A stretch of 45,692 bases of DNA, from NCBI GenBank assembly GCA_030529185.1, contig JAUMXI010000003.1, forward strand, positions 57,659-103,350, given 5' to 3'. The number at the start of each line of letters is the position of its first letter. The stretch's first letter is position 1. Shown piece after piece: positions 27,396 to 36,690 of the stretch. The DNA is from Flavobacteriaceae bacterium. Lineage in GTDB: Bacteria > Bacteroidota > Bacteroidia > Flavobacteriales > Weeksellaceae. The position numbers were made by a program, and so were the translations under genes. The notes beneath the pieces were generated by a model. That model was given only the letters and a program-made list of their open reading frames with translations. It did no database searches and was not told where the DNA came from.

Positions 27396-28343
27396 ATGTT
27401 TGAACTCAATTATGAAATCAAAAATATTGATGTAAAAACTTTTTATGGAGTTAAAAATCAGTATTTTAATTTAATAAAATCTAAATTTCCAACCTTGAAA
27501 ATCACAGGAAGAGATTGTTATATTTTTGCGGTGGGAAATCAAGAGGCTTTGGATGTACTTGAAGAAAAATTAGATGATATTGTGCAATTTATTGTAAATC
27601 ATCATAGTATAGAATTAAAAGATGTTGAGAATATTTTTCGCCTAAAAGATGAAACCGAAAAACAGCTGGTTTTTGACCAAGATATTATTGTAAAAGGAGT
27701 GGGAGGGAAGGTCATCAAAGCCAAGACAACCAACCTTAAAAAATTGGTAAAAGAATCCGAAAAAAACGATATGGTTTTTGCGATTGGTCCTGCAGGAACA
27801 GGGAAGACTTATACAAGTGTGGCCTTGGCAGTAAAAGCACTGAAAAACAAGGAAGTAAAGCGAATTATATTGACGCGTCCAGCCGTGGAAGCAGGGGAGA
27901 GTTTGGGCTTTCTCCCTGGGGATTTAAAGGAAAAATTAGACCCATATTTACAGCCTCTTTACGATGCTTTGCGAGATATGATTCCTCACGAGAGATTAGA
28001 AAATTTCATTGAAAAGAATGTAATAGAAGTCGCTCCATTGGCATTTATGCGTGGGCGAACACTGGATGATGCTTTTGTGATTTTAGATGAGGCTCAAAAT
28101 ACTACGCATTCTCAGATGAAAATGTTTTTAACGAGAATGGGAATGAACGCAAAATTCATCATTACGGGAGACCCAAGCCAGGTGGATTTGCCTAAAAATC
28201 AGCATTCTGGATTACAAGAGGCGATGAAAATTTTAGCCAATATAGAGGGAATAGGTTTTGTTTATTTAAGTGAAGAAGATGTGGTAAGACATCCTATTGT
28301 GAAGAAAATTATTTTAGCGTATAACCAACAAAACTCTAAATAA
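27396..28343 (+). CDS. PhoH family protein
   Basis: A 315-residue P-loop ATPase. An N-terminal nucleic-acid-binding region precedes the ATPase core, which has the Walker A motif GPAGTGKTYTSVALAVKAL, TRPAVEAGESLGFLPGDL, Walker B FVILDEAQNTTHSQMKMF and ITGDPSQVDLP. PhoH-type proteins are ATP-binding and related to RNA helicases; they are tied to RNA metabolism and phosphate starvation in some species. The substrate here is not known. A terminator shared with the convergent rplS follows. Confidence 0.9.
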   Translation: MFELNYEIKNIDVKTFYGVKNQYFNLIKSKFPTLKITGRDCYIFAVGNQEALDVLEEKLDDIVQFIVNHHSIELKDVENIFRLKDETEKQLVFDQDIIVKGVGGKVIKAKTTNLKKLVKESEKNDMVFAIGPAGTGKTYTSVALAVKALKNKEVKRIILTRPAVEAGESLGFLPGDLKEKLDPYLQPLYDALRDMIPHERLENFIEKNVIEVAPLAFMRGRTLDDAFVILDEAQNTTHSQMKMFLTRMGMNAKFIITGDPSQVDLPKNQHSGLQEAMKILANIEGIGFVYLSEEDVVRHPIVKKIILAYNQQNSK

Positions 28344-28369
28344 AAAAACCACTCAGTTGAGTGGTTTTT
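28343..28369. terminator. Bidirectional terminator between phoH and rplS
   Basis: AAAAACCACTCA pairs with TGAGTGGTTTTT around a two-base loop, with T runs on both strands. Confidence 0.85.
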
Positions 28370-28391
28370 AAGTATTTTCTTAAAATTTGGA

Positions 28392-28739
28392 TTAAAAAGC
28401 TCTCCCTTTGATTCTCGCTTTTTTACCTCTAAGATTTCTGAAGTAGTAGATTCTTGCTCTTCTAACTTTACCTCTTTTCTCTACTTCAATCTTTTGTAGA
28501 GCAGGCATATTAATTGGGAAAACTCTCTCTACACCTACATCACCACTCATTTTTCTGATGGTAAATGTTTTAGTAGCACCAGTCCCTCTTAATTGAATAA
28601 CTACTCCTTTAAAGAACTGTGTTCTTGTTTTTTGTCCTTCTTTGATTTCATAATAAACTGTGATGGTATCACCAGCTTTGAACTCAGGGGACTCTTTCTT
28701 TGTAATGTACTTATCCTGTACATACTTAATTAAATCCAT
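28392..28739 (-). CDS. rplS: 50S ribosomal protein L19
   Basis: L19 lies at the 30S-50S interface. The 115-residue product has the family motifs FKAGDTITVYYEIKEGQKTR, QFFKGVVIQLRGTG, TFTIRKMSGDVGVERVFPIN and RRARIYYFRNLRGKKARIK. The length is normal. The gene is alone here rather than next to trmD and rimM, as usual in Bacteroidota. Confidence 0.97.
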   Translation of the reverse strand: MDLIKYVQDKYITKKESPEFKAGDTITVYYEIKEGQKTRTQFFKGVVIQLRGTGATKTFTIRKMSGDVGVERVFPINMPALQKIEVEKRGKVRRARIYYFRNLRGKKARIKGRAF

Positions 28740-28853
28740 AATATAATAAAAAATTAAGTTTAACGCTAAACAACATTCACGGCTCTCGTCAGAGGTTGAT
28801 TAACAGATTGCAAAAATAAAATAAATTTTTAATATCTCAAAATAATTTTTGTA

Positions 28854-29372
28854 TTAAGGTTCAAAAATTTCAAATTTTCCATTTTCATAAAAGAAAATGA
28901 TTTTTTTTATCTTATTGTTTTGATTATCAGAGACATTTAAAATAGGTTGAATTTCTTCATTTTCTAATGGCTGAGAATCGCTTATTTCTCCCGTTTCTAT
29001 ATGATGAGCAGGAATATTCAATTCTCGCGCGATAGAAAACGGAATATCTTCCTCTTTTTTTTCTTCTTCCGCCAAATTATCAAAATTAAATAAATTAGCA
29101 CCTTCCTCATTCGGGTTGATTTTACTTTCTTCCAAGTTCTTTGGAGGAGTAGGAGAGGAGGGGAGCATATTGCCTTTTCCTTCAATAATCCATTCCCATT
29201 GAAGTTCTGGAAATCGCTCTTTTATTTTCTTGATGAAATCCAAAGAGGGTTTATTTCTTCCAGAAGTAATATGAGAAATACTGGAACGCTGAACTCCAAT
29301 TTCATCAGCAAATTCTGATGAAGTAAGCATAGAGTAATCTATTATTTTCTGAATACGATTGTTTAAATCCAT
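28854..29372 (-). CDS. XRE-type helix-turn-helix regulator
   Basis: A 172-residue protein with an N-terminal HTH: residues 1-60 include SSEFADEIGVQRSSISHITSG, the recognition helix being in QRSSISHI, then RNKPSLDFIKKI and PELQWEWIIEGKGNM. The middle is Glu/Pro-rich and probably disordered, and the C-terminal part is unclear. A palindromic TACAAATGTA begins two bases upstream of the ATG, and similar boxes recur nearby. It could be autorepressed, and may act on the upstream terC-like gene and the M14 peptidase gene; both are inference. Confidence 0.8.
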   Translation of the reverse strand: MDLNNRIQKIIDYSMLTSSEFADEIGVQRSSISHITSGRNKPSLDFIKKIKERFPELQWEWIIEGKGNMLPSSPTPPKNLEESKINPNEEGANLFNFDNLAEEEKKEEDIPFSIARELNIPAHHIETGEISDSQPLENEEIQPILNVSDNQNNKIKKIIFFYENGKFEIFEP

Positions 29373-29373
29373 A

Positions 29374-29383
29374 TACAAATGTA
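29374..29383. promoter_or_regulatory. Candidate XRE operator box at the regulator start
   Basis: TACAAATGTA (TACA-N2-TGTA palindrome) lies just upstream of the regulator ATG, covering the ribosome-binding zone. Related boxes are AACAAATGTA at 29408-29417 and TACAAAAGTA at 29441-29450. Confidence 0.4.
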
Positions 29384-29461
29384 AAAAATATATTTTACAA
29401 ATTTAAAAACAAATGTAAATTAGAGCAAAATTTTATTTTTTACAAAAGTAAATATAAATAA

Positions 29462-29486
29462 AAAACCTCCTATTTAAGGAGGTTTT
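29462..29486 (-). terminator. Intrinsic terminator of the TerC-family gene
   Basis: AAAACCTCC pairs with GGAGGTTTT around TATTTAA and a T run follows on the minus strand, separating terC from the XRE gene. Confidence 0.8.
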
Positions 29487-29516
29487 AGGCAAATAATTAT
29501 GTAAATTAAAGGGGAA

Positions 29517-30554
29517 TTATTTTTTATTGGAAACTAATAAAGAGGCGAAAATACTCACGCTTAAAATTCCTAAAATAATCATTAATGAATGTGTTGTAGT
29601 AAATCCCCAATCTTTTAAATAGTCGTGAGCCAACATTTTTATACCGATAAAAACCAACAAGAATGAAAGTCCGATTTTCAAATATTTGAATTTATCAATA
29701 ATTCCTGCCAGTAGGAAGAACATAGAACGAAGCCCTAAAATAGCGAAAATATTAGAGAAGAATACTATATAAGGGTCTTTGGTTACGGCAAAAATAGCAG
29801 GAATAGAATCCACTGCGAAAATAAGGTCGGTAAATTCTATGATAATTAAAACCAAAAATAAAGGCGTCATTTTCTTTATTCCATCAATATTAACAAAGAA
29901 TTTGTTGCCTACAAATTGATGATGAACCTTGAAAAAACGATTGGTAAATTTTACCACAGGATGGTTTTCGGTATCTATTTTCTCTTCCTTTTCAGGCATT
30001 AGCATTTTTATTCCTGTATAAATAAGAAACGCTCCAAAAACATACATAATCCAGCTAAATTTAGAAATTAGAGCTGCACCGATAAAAATGAAAATAAAAC
30101 GCATGATAATTGCTCCGAAAATCCCCCAAAATAATACTCTATGGTAATTTTGTTTCTTCACATTAAAAGCATTAAAAATGAGAACAATCACGAAAATATT
30201 ATCCACAGATAGGGCTTTTTCTACGATATACCCCGTCATATATTCCAACCCGAGATTAAGATTATATAATTGAATACTATGTTCTAAATCGTTTGGAATA
30301 ATATCAACTGGGTGGGCATTTTTTTCTATAACAGTCTTTAGTTTTTCCATGCTGTCAATTCCATGCAGAAGGTGTCCGTATTCAACAAGAACAAAATAAA
30401 ATACAACAGAAAGAAAAATCATAAAAAAACTCATGATTCCAGCTTGTTTTAAGGAGATGGTTTCTGATTTTTTTGCAAATACCCCCAAATCTAAAGCAAG
30501 AATAACACCAATGAATAATAGGAATCCTATTAAAAATAAAACTTCGTTTGACAT
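29517..30554 (-). CDS. TerC/Alx family integral membrane protein
   Basis: A 345-residue polytopic membrane protein with about eight to nine helices. It has the acidic TerC signatures LSVDNIFVIVLIFNAF and EFTDLIFAVDSIPAIFAVTKDP, each with Asp/Glu inside a membrane segment, consistent with metal transport; some TerC proteins export Mn2+ or are linked to tellurite resistance. A hydrophilic loop rich in Lys and Glu (PEKEEKIDTENHPVVKF) splits the two halves. The ATG at 30554 is chosen over 30575. The upstream region has palindromic boxes like those at the XRE gene. Confidence 0.88.
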   Translation of the reverse strand: MSNEVLFLIGFLLFIGVILALDLGVFAKKSETISLKQAGIMSFFMIFLSVVFYFVLVEYGHLLHGIDSMEKLKTVIEKNAHPVDIIPNDLEHSIQLYNLNLGLEYMTGYIVEKALSVDNIFVIVLIFNAFNVKKQNYHRVLFWGIFGAIIMRFIFIFIGAALISKFSWIMYVFGAFLIYTGIKMLMPEKEEKIDTENHPVVKFTNRFFKVHHQFVGNKFFVNIDGIKKMTPLFLVLIIIEFTDLIFAVDSIPAIFAVTKDPYIVFFSNIFAILGLRSMFFLLAGIIDKFKYLKIGLSFLLVFIGIKMLAHDYLKDWGFTTTHSLMIILGILSVSIFASLLVSNKK

Positions 30555-30908
30555 ATCAATAAACTTAAAAAGCAAAGATAATAAAAAAGGATTGAAAATG
30601 TTGTTTTTTTACAAATGTAATTAGCGATAACTTTACACAAAAGTGAATTACAAGAGATTACAAATGTTTTTACTCATTAGGGGATAAATAGAGATTTAAG
30701 TAATTGAAGTAAAATTAAAAAATAACTTTAAGTATAATATTTAAATGACTGATTATTAATATTTTAATGTTTTTAATTAAATAAAATGTAATTAACAAAC
30801 TTATCTACTGACAAATTGACACAAGTGAATAAGAAAATTACTTCGCTTTAAATACATTTGTGAATTAAAAATATCGTATTTTTGCAGTATGATTTTAATT
30901 GAAAAGAA
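30555..30908. other. Divergent intergenic region of 354 bases with repeated boxes
   Basis: No gene is visible. It contains TACAAATGTA at 30610-30619, TACAAATGTT at 30659-30668 and TACATTTGTG at 30853-30862, plus the weaker ACACAAAAGTG and ACACAAGTG. A TATTTTTG -7 element for the M14 peptidase is at 30877-30884, with TTTG at 30857-30860 inside the third box; the 16-base spacer is short. Confidence 0.5.
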
Positions 30909-32003
30909 ATGTTGTTTAAATATTTTAAAAATGTAAATTTCCCAAATCGCTATATTTCTCCACAAAAATTATTTTATTATCTAAATGAAAATTATCCTGA
31001 TTGTATTCAGAAGGTTGGAGAATCTTCTTTGGGAAAACCGATTTATATGTTTTCTAAAGGAAGTGGTAAAGTTTCTATTTTGGCTTGGTCGCAGATGCAC
31101 GGTAATGAGAGTAATGCTACCCACGCAATGCTGGATTTGTTGGTTTCTTTGGAGCAAAATCCTATTCAAGATTTTTGGGATAAAATTAGTTTAGATTTTA
31201 TTTTTATGCTCAATCCTGATGGCTCCGAGCAATGGACAAGGAGAAATGCTTTTGAAATAGATATCAATAGGGATTTTTTGAAAGAATCCAGTAAAGAAAT
31301 GCAATTGTTGAAAAAATTGGCAAAGCTAAAGCCTTATGATTACGGACTCAATCTCCACGAGCAGAGAACGATTTTTTCTACGGATTATGAGCATCCTGCA
31401 ACTCTTTCTTTTCTTTCGCCGTCGCAAGATGTGGAGCGAACTTTAACTGATAACAGAAAAAAGAGCATGGCGATCATAGCTTCTATTTATCGGCAATTAA
31501 AAACCGAAATACCTCATCATATTGCCAGATATACCGATGAGTTTTATCCAACCTCTTCGGGAGATAATTTTATGAAGGCTGGAATTCCTGTGATTTTATT
31601 TGAAGGTGGGCATTTTGAGGACGATTATAAGAGAGGAAAAACTAGGGAGTTTTATACCAAGGCTTTGTTTTATGCCCTTCAGTCTATGGGTGATTTTAGA
31701 GGTGCAACAGAGGGATATCAAGATTATTTTGAAATTCCTGAAAATAAAGAATCTCATTTTGATATTATTTATAGGAATGTAAAACTGAATACAGATTTTG
31801 AATGTGTTTTAGATATAGCCGTTCAGTATAAAGAAACTTATACCTTGGGAAATGATGAGATTGATTTCGTTCCTTATGTGATGGAGGTGGGAGATATTGG
31901 CAAGAAAAAAGGCTGGAAAGAAATAGATTGCACGGGGAAAACTTTTGTAAGCGAAAATAAATACCCTAAATTAGACATTCCTGTGAATTTTAAAATTCTT
32001 TGA
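30909..32003 (+). CDS. M14 family zinc carboxypeptidase-like protein
   Basis: A 364-residue protein with an M14 metallocarboxypeptidase core. The zinc motif is WSQMHGNESNATH (His 64, Glu 67), followed by FMLNPDGSEQWTRRNAFEIDINRDF (substrate and catalytic Arg region), the third zinc ligand in LNLHEQRTIF, and the catalytic Glu in ILFEGGHFEDDY. No signal peptide is visible, so it is probably cytoplasmic. The C-terminal 100 residues form a separate beta-rich tail. It may be a peptidoglycan or peptide amidase; the exact substrate is uncertain. Confidence 0.83.
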   Translation: MLFKYFKNVNFPNRYISPQKLFYYLNENYPDCIQKVGESSLGKPIYMFSKGSGKVSILAWSQMHGNESNATHAMLDLLVSLEQNPIQDFWDKISLDFIFMLNPDGSEQWTRRNAFEIDINRDFLKESSKEMQLLKKLAKLKPYDYGLNLHEQRTIFSTDYEHPATLSFLSPSQDVERTLTDNRKKSMAIIASIYRQLKTEIPHHIARYTDEFYPTSSGDNFMKAGIPVILFEGGHFEDDYKRGKTREFYTKALFYALQSMGDFRGATEGYQDYFEIPENKESHFDIIYRNVKLNTDFECVLDIAVQYKETYTLGNDEIDFVPYVMEVGDIGKKKGWKEIDCTGKTFVSENKYPKLDIPVNFKIL

Positions 32004-32024
32004 TTTTTCGGAAAGAAACGAATA

Positions 32025-32041
32025 TTTTTCATAAATTAGCC
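32025..32041 (+). promoter_or_regulatory. Shared leader/promoter block upstream of serS
   Basis: TTTTTCATAAATTAGCC is identical over 17 bases to a block upstream of gyrA (37864-37880). Its TAAATTAG part resembles a variant -7 box. Confidence 0.45.
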
Positions 32042-32095
32042 GAAATTTTAACGATAAAGTTTTTTACACAATTTTAAAAATTAAAAAGACCGAAT

Positions 32096-33364
32096 ATGCT
32101 ACAGGTTAATTTTTTAAGAGAACAAAAAGAAAGAGTTTTAGAAGGCTTAAAAAAGCGTAATTTCAAAAATTTGGAATGGGTAGAGGAATCCATTTCATTA
32201 GATGATAAAAGAAAAAAAATCCAGTTTGATTTGGATTCTCAACTGGCAGAAATCAATAAAATTTCTAAAGAAATTGGCGTTTTGATGAAGGAGGGAAAAA
32301 AAGAAGAAGCTGAGTTGGCAAAATCTAAAACGGCTCAATATAAGGACGCTACCAAAGAACTCCAACAAGAATTGGCGGAAGCGGAGAAACAGCTTTCAGA
32401 GTTGCTTTATCAGTTGCCGAATATTCCTCACGCTTCCGTTCCAGTAGGTGTTTCCGCTGATGATAATGAAGTGGTTTTTCAGACTAATGAAGTCAAAGGA
32501 ATGGGCGAAGGTGCTATTCCTCATTGGGAATTGGCAACAAAATATAATTTAATTAATTTTGAATTGGGGGTAAAAATCGCTGGGGCTGGTTTTCCTGTTT
32601 ATTTAGGTAAAGGTGCGAGATTGCAAAGAAGTTTGGTTCAGTTCTTTTTAGATAGAAATACCGAGGCAGGTTATTTAGAAATCAATCCTCCTCATGTGGT
32701 GAATGAAGCCAGTGGATACGGTACGGGGCAATTGCCTGATAAAGAGGGACAAATGTACTTTGTGAATGAAGACAATTTGTACCTTATTCCTACGGCGGAA
32801 GTTCCCGTGACCAATATTTATAGAGATGTGATTTTAGAGGAGAAAGATTTACCTGTGAAAAACACGGCGTTTTCTCAATGTTATCGTAGAGAGGCAGGGT
32901 CTTACGGGGCTCATGTGCGTGGCTTGAATAGACTTCACCAATTTGAAAAAGTAGAAATTGTAAGAATTGAGAAACCAGAAAATTCTTACCAAGCTTTGGA
33001 GGAAATGGTGGAACATGTGAAAGGTCTTTTAACGGATTTGGAACTTCCTTTTAGAATTTTGAGGCTTTGTGGTGGGGATATGGGCTTCACTTCGGCACTC
33101 ACTTACGATTTTGAAGTTTGGAGTGCGGCACAAGAAAAATGGTTGGAGGTAAGTTCGGTTTCTAATTTTGAAACTTTCCAAGCGAATAGATTAAAATGCA
33201 GATATAAAGCCGATGGAAAAACACAGTTGGTTCATACGCTCAACGGCTCAGCAATGGCTTTACCGAGAATTATGGCAGCTTTGTTGGAAAACAACCAAAC
33301 TGGCGAAGGAATTAGAATTCCTAAAAAATTAGCCGAATATACTAAGTTTGATATGATTTCATAA
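32096..33364 (+). CDS. serS: Seryl-tRNA synthetase
   Basis: SerRS charges tRNA-Ser. The 422-residue class II enzyme has the N-terminal antiparallel coiled-coil arm (about residues 25-105, for example LDSQLAEINKISKEIGVLMK) and LPNIPHASVPVG. The catalytic motifs follow: LIPTAEVPVTNIY, QCYRREAGSYGAHVRGLNRLHQF and LNGSAMALPRIMAALLEN. The start at 32096 gives MLQVNFLREQKERVLEGL, as expected for the family. Confidence 0.97.
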   Translation: MLQVNFLREQKERVLEGLKKRNFKNLEWVEESISLDDKRKKIQFDLDSQLAEINKISKEIGVLMKEGKKEEAELAKSKTAQYKDATKELQQELAEAEKQLSELLYQLPNIPHASVPVGVSADDNEVVFQTNEVKGMGEGAIPHWELATKYNLINFELGVKIAGAGFPVYLGKGARLQRSLVQFFLDRNTEAGYLEINPPHVVNEASGYGTGQLPDKEGQMYFVNEDNLYLIPTAEVPVTNIYRDVILEEKDLPVKNTAFSQCYRREAGSYGAHVRGLNRLHQFEKVEIVRIEKPENSYQALEEMVEHVKGLLTDLELPFRILRLCGGDMGFTSALTYDFEVWSAAQEKWLEVSSVSNFETFQANRLKCRYKADGKTQLVHTLNGSAMALPRIMAALLENNQTGEGIRIPKKLAEYTKFDMIS

Positions 33365-33367
33365 TAC

Positions 33368-33405
33368 AAAAAACTCCACTTATTTTTTGAGTGGAGTTTT
33401 ATTTT
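33368..33405. terminator. Terminator between serS and the DUF1573 gene
   Basis: AAAACTCCACT pairs with AGTGGAGTTTT around a T-rich loop, and T runs flank it on both strands, so it can serve both convergent genes. Confidence 0.8.
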
Positions 33406-33427
33406 TAATTTACTTTAAATCAAAGTT

Positions 33428-33790
33428 TTATTTAATATTTCCCTTGATGAAAAGAACCGCTCTTTTATTTTTAGGGTCGTTAGAGAAAACTTCAATACTT
33501 TTCGTGAAAGGACCTACTCTGTGAGTATCGTACCCAACTTTGATTTTTCCTGTTTTCCCTGGTAAAACAGGCTCTTTGCTCCATTCTGGAACGGTGCAAC
33601 CACAACTTGCCGAAACTTTGGATAAAATCAAAGGTTTATCACCTATATTTTTAAAGGTGAATACTCTGTATCCATCAGATTTAGCTGAAATTGTGCCATA
33701 ATCTATCGTTGTTTTCTCAAAAGAAATGCTTTGAGCCGAAACAAAACTTGCCATTCCGAAAAGGAATAAACTTCCAATTAATTTTTTCAT
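33428..33790 (-). CDS. Secreted DUF1573 domain protein
   Basis: A 120-residue protein with an N-terminal signal (MKKLIGSLFLFGMASFVSAQ) and one Ig-like DUF1573 domain: YGTISAKSDGYRVFTFKN, ISKVSASCGCTVPEW-type Cys pair (ASCGCTVPEW) and LPGKTGKIKVGYDT. Such proteins are periplasmic or surface proteins in Bacteroidota; function is not established. It is divergent from valS. Confidence 0.87.
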   Translation of the reverse strand: MKKLIGSLFLFGMASFVSAQSISFEKTTIDYGTISAKSDGYRVFTFKNIGDKPLILSKVSASCGCTVPEWSKEPVLPGKTGKIKVGYDTHRVGPFTKSIEVFSNDPKNKRAVLFIKGNIK

Positions 33791-33862
33791 ATCTTATAAA
33801 TTTAATTTTCCAAAAATAAGAAATTCATCGCAAAACATAATAATAATTCTCTATCTTTATCT

Positions 33863-33870
33863 TATTTTTG
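33863..33870 (+). promoter_or_regulatory. Predicted -7 element of valS
   Basis: TATTTTTG lies 33 bases before the valS ATG; no clear -33 TTTG is visible. Confidence 0.4.
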
Positions 33871-33902
33871 CAAATTATACTAATTAATTTATAAAATATA
33901 TT

Positions 33903-36518
33903 ATGCAACTTTCAGATAAATACAATCCGCAAGATACAGAACAAAAATGGTATAAATACTGGTTAGAAAACAAATTTTTCCATTCAGAACCAGACCATAG
34001 ACCTCCATACACTATTGTAATTCCGCCGCCTAATGTAACGGGGATTCTCCACATGGGGCACATGCTCAATAATACCATTCAGGATGTACTCGTACGCCGT
34101 GCCAGAATGCAGGGCTTCAATGCTTGTTGGGTACCAGGCACCGACCACGCTTCCATTGCTACCGAGGCAAAAGTAGTAGCAAAATTGAAAAGCGAAGGCA
34201 TCAACAAAGCTGATATTACCCGCGAAGAGTTTCTAAAACACGCATGGGAATGGACACACAAATACGGCGGTACTATTTTAGAACAATTGAAAAAACTCGG
34301 TTGCTCGTGCGATTGGGACAGAACCCGTTTTACTATGGAGCCGAAATTGTCCGAACAAGTCATCAAATCGTTCGTGGATTTATATAATAAAGGATTGATT
34401 TATAGAGGCTACCGTATGGTCAATTGGGATCCGGAAGCCAAAACCAATATTTCTGATGAAGAAGTTATTTTTAAAGAACAAAACGGAAAACTTTTTTACT
34501 TAAAATATCAAATCGAAGGTTCGGAAGAATTCCTTACTGTAGCTACCACGCGTCCCGAAACGATTTTTGGCGATGTGGCAGTTTGCATCAATCCGAATGA
34601 CGAACGCTATACTCATCTGAAAGGGAAAAAGGTGATCGTACCGATTGTAAATCGCGTGATTCCGATTATCGAAGACGAATATGTGGATATCGAGTTTGGA
34701 ACGGGAGCTTTGAAAATTACCCCTGCTCATGATACCAACGATTACGAAATCGGACAAAAACACAACTTGGAAATCATTGATGCTTTTGACGACGACGCCA
34801 ACCTAAACGAACACGGTATGCACTATGCCGGGAAAAACAGATTTGTGGTTCGCAAGGAAATCGCTAAAGAATTAGAGGAAAAAGGACTTTTATTAAAAGC
34901 CGAAGATTATGTCAATAAAGTAGGAACTTCGGAGCGAACAGGAGCGGTGATTGAGCCGAAAATCTCTCAACAATGGTTCCTAAAAATGGCTGAAATTGCC
35001 AAACCTGCTTTGGAAGTGGTGATGAACGATGAGGTAAAATTTCACCCTGAAAAATTCAAAAATACCTACAAACACTGGATGGAAAACATCCGCGACTGGA
35101 ATATTTCTCGCCAACTGTGGTGGGGACAGCAAATCCCAGCCTACTATTACGGCACGGGCGAAAATGATTTTGTAGTGGCTGAAACTATCGAAAAAGCCCT
35201 TGAATTAGCAAGAGAAAAATCTCAAAACTCGTCTCTTCAAATTTCAGATTTAAAGCAAGACGAAGACGCCCTCGATACTTGGTTCTCTTCTTGGTTGTGG
35301 CCAATGTCTGTATTTGATGGGCTTTTAGAACCTGAAAATAAGGATATTAATTATTATTATCCAACGGCTGATTTGGTTACTGGGCCAGATATTATTTTCT
35401 TCTGGGTGGCGAGAATGATTATGGCAGGATTGGAATGGAAAGGCAAAGTACCGTTTAAAAATGTGTATTTTACGGGAATCGTTCGCGATAAGCAAAGACG
35501 CAAAATGTCTAAATCCTTAGGCAATTCGCCCGACCCTATCGAACTCATCGATAAATACGGAGCCGATGGCGTAAGGGTAGGAATTTTGTTGAGCTCTGCC
35601 GCTGGAAACGATTTGCTGTTTGACGAAGATTTGATGCTCCAAGGGCGAAATTTCGCTACCAAAATTTGGAATGCTTACCGCCTCACACAGGGGTGGAACA
35701 AAGAGCAAAAACCAATGGGCGAAGCTGAGAAACAAACTATTGAGTGGTTCGGTAGCCAGTTGGATAAAACCATTGCGGAAATCAATGAGCAGTTTGAAAA
35801 ATTTAGAATTTCCGATGCGTTGCACCTCATCTATAAACTGATTTGGGACGATTTCTGTGCGTGGTATTTAGAAGCGGTAAAACCAAATTATGGCGAGGCT
35901 ATTTCTCAAGAAGTGTACGATAAAACCCTCTATTTCTTTGGCGAACTGATGAAACTCTTGCATCCGTTTATGCCGTTTCTCACCGAAGAATTGTGGCAAA
36001 ATATGGCAGTACGCACCCACGAAGAGGCTTTAGTCATTGCCCAACAAAAAACAGCCGAAGCCTTTGACTCAAAAGGGATTGAGGCTTTCGCTTTTGCTCA
36101 AGAACTTATCTCAGGCGTGAGAAACTACCGCCAAAGCAAAGGGATTTCGCCAAGGGAAGTGGTAGAAATCTACACCAATGCTACAGCGTTTGAAAACGAA
36201 GCCGTGGTAAGAAAATTGGCCAATGTTTCAGCCATTCATTTCTCAGCAAAAACCGACAAGCCAAGTGTTACTTTCTTGGTAGGAGCTACGGAAATCTCCA
36301 TTCCACTGAGTGAAAACCTCGATTTGGCCGAAGAGAAAAAGAAAACCGAAGAAGAATTGGCTTACCTGAAAGGTTTCTTGGTTTCGGTAGAGAAAAAATT
36401 GAGCAACGAGAAATTCGTCGCCAACGCCAAACCCGAAATCGTAGAAAACGAACGCAAAAAACAACGCGATGCCCAAGAGAAAATCGCTCTATTAGAAGAG
36501 AAATTGAAGGGGTTGTAA
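33903..36518 (+). CDS. valS: Valyl-tRNA synthetase
   Basis: ValRS charges tRNA-Val and edits threonine. The 871-residue class I enzyme has the HIGH-type motif PPPNVTGILHMGHMLN near residue 45 and the editing domain with TTRPETIFGDVAV. The KMSKS loop RRKMSKSLGNSPDP follows, then the anticodon domain and a C-terminal coiled coil (LAEEKKKTEEELAYLKGF). The gene is richer in G and C and in C-ending codons than the serS gene before it. A terminator follows. Confidence 0.97.
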   Translation: MQLSDKYNPQDTEQKWYKYWLENKFFHSEPDHRPPYTIVIPPPNVTGILHMGHMLNNTIQDVLVRRARMQGFNACWVPGTDHASIATEAKVVAKLKSEGINKADITREEFLKHAWEWTHKYGGTILEQLKKLGCSCDWDRTRFTMEPKLSEQVIKSFVDLYNKGLIYRGYRMVNWDPEAKTNISDEEVIFKEQNGKLFYLKYQIEGSEEFLTVATTRPETIFGDVAVCINPNDERYTHLKGKKVIVPIVNRVIPIIEDEYVDIEFGTGALKITPAHDTNDYEIGQKHNLEIIDAFDDDANLNEHGMHYAGKNRFVVRKEIAKELEEKGLLLKAEDYVNKVGTSERTGAVIEPKISQQWFLKMAEIAKPALEVVMNDEVKFHPEKFKNTYKHWMENIRDWNISRQLWWGQQIPAYYYGTGENDFVVAETIEKALELAREKSQNSSLQISDLKQDEDALDTWFSSWLWPMSVFDGLLEPENKDINYYYPTADLVTGPDIIFFWVARMIMAGLEWKGKVPFKNVYFTGIVRDKQRRKMSKSLGNSPDPIELIDKYGADGVRVGILLSSAAGNDLLFDEDLMLQGRNFATKIWNAYRLTQGWNKEQKPMGEAEKQTIEWFGSQLDKTIAEINEQFEKFRISDALHLIYKLIWDDFCAWYLEAVKPNYGEAISQEVYDKTLYFFGELMKLLHPFMPFLTEELWQNMAVRTHEEALVIAQQKTAEAFDSKGIEAFAFAQELISGVRNYRQSKGISPREVVEIYTNATAFENEAVVRKLANVSAIHFSAKTDKPSVTFLVGATEISIPLSENLDLAEEKKKTEEELAYLKGFLVSVEKKLSNEKFVANAKPEIVENERKKQRDAQEKIALLEEKLKGL

Positions 36519-36527
36519 TTATATTCC

Positions 36528-36557
36528 AAGGTTATCCAAAAAAGATAACCTTTTTTA
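36528..36557 (+). terminator. Intrinsic terminator of valS
   Basis: AAGGTTATC pairs with GATAACCTT around a CAAAAAA loop, followed by a T run. Confidence 0.85.
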
Positions 36558-36690
36558 TTTTTCCTTATTCATCAAAAATATTCATTATATTTGATAATTA
36601 ATAGTATCATTGATAGAGAAGGTTAAGAACATCATTACAATAAAAACAGGTATAAAAAAATATTTGTAAATTGCACAAAATTATTAACTT

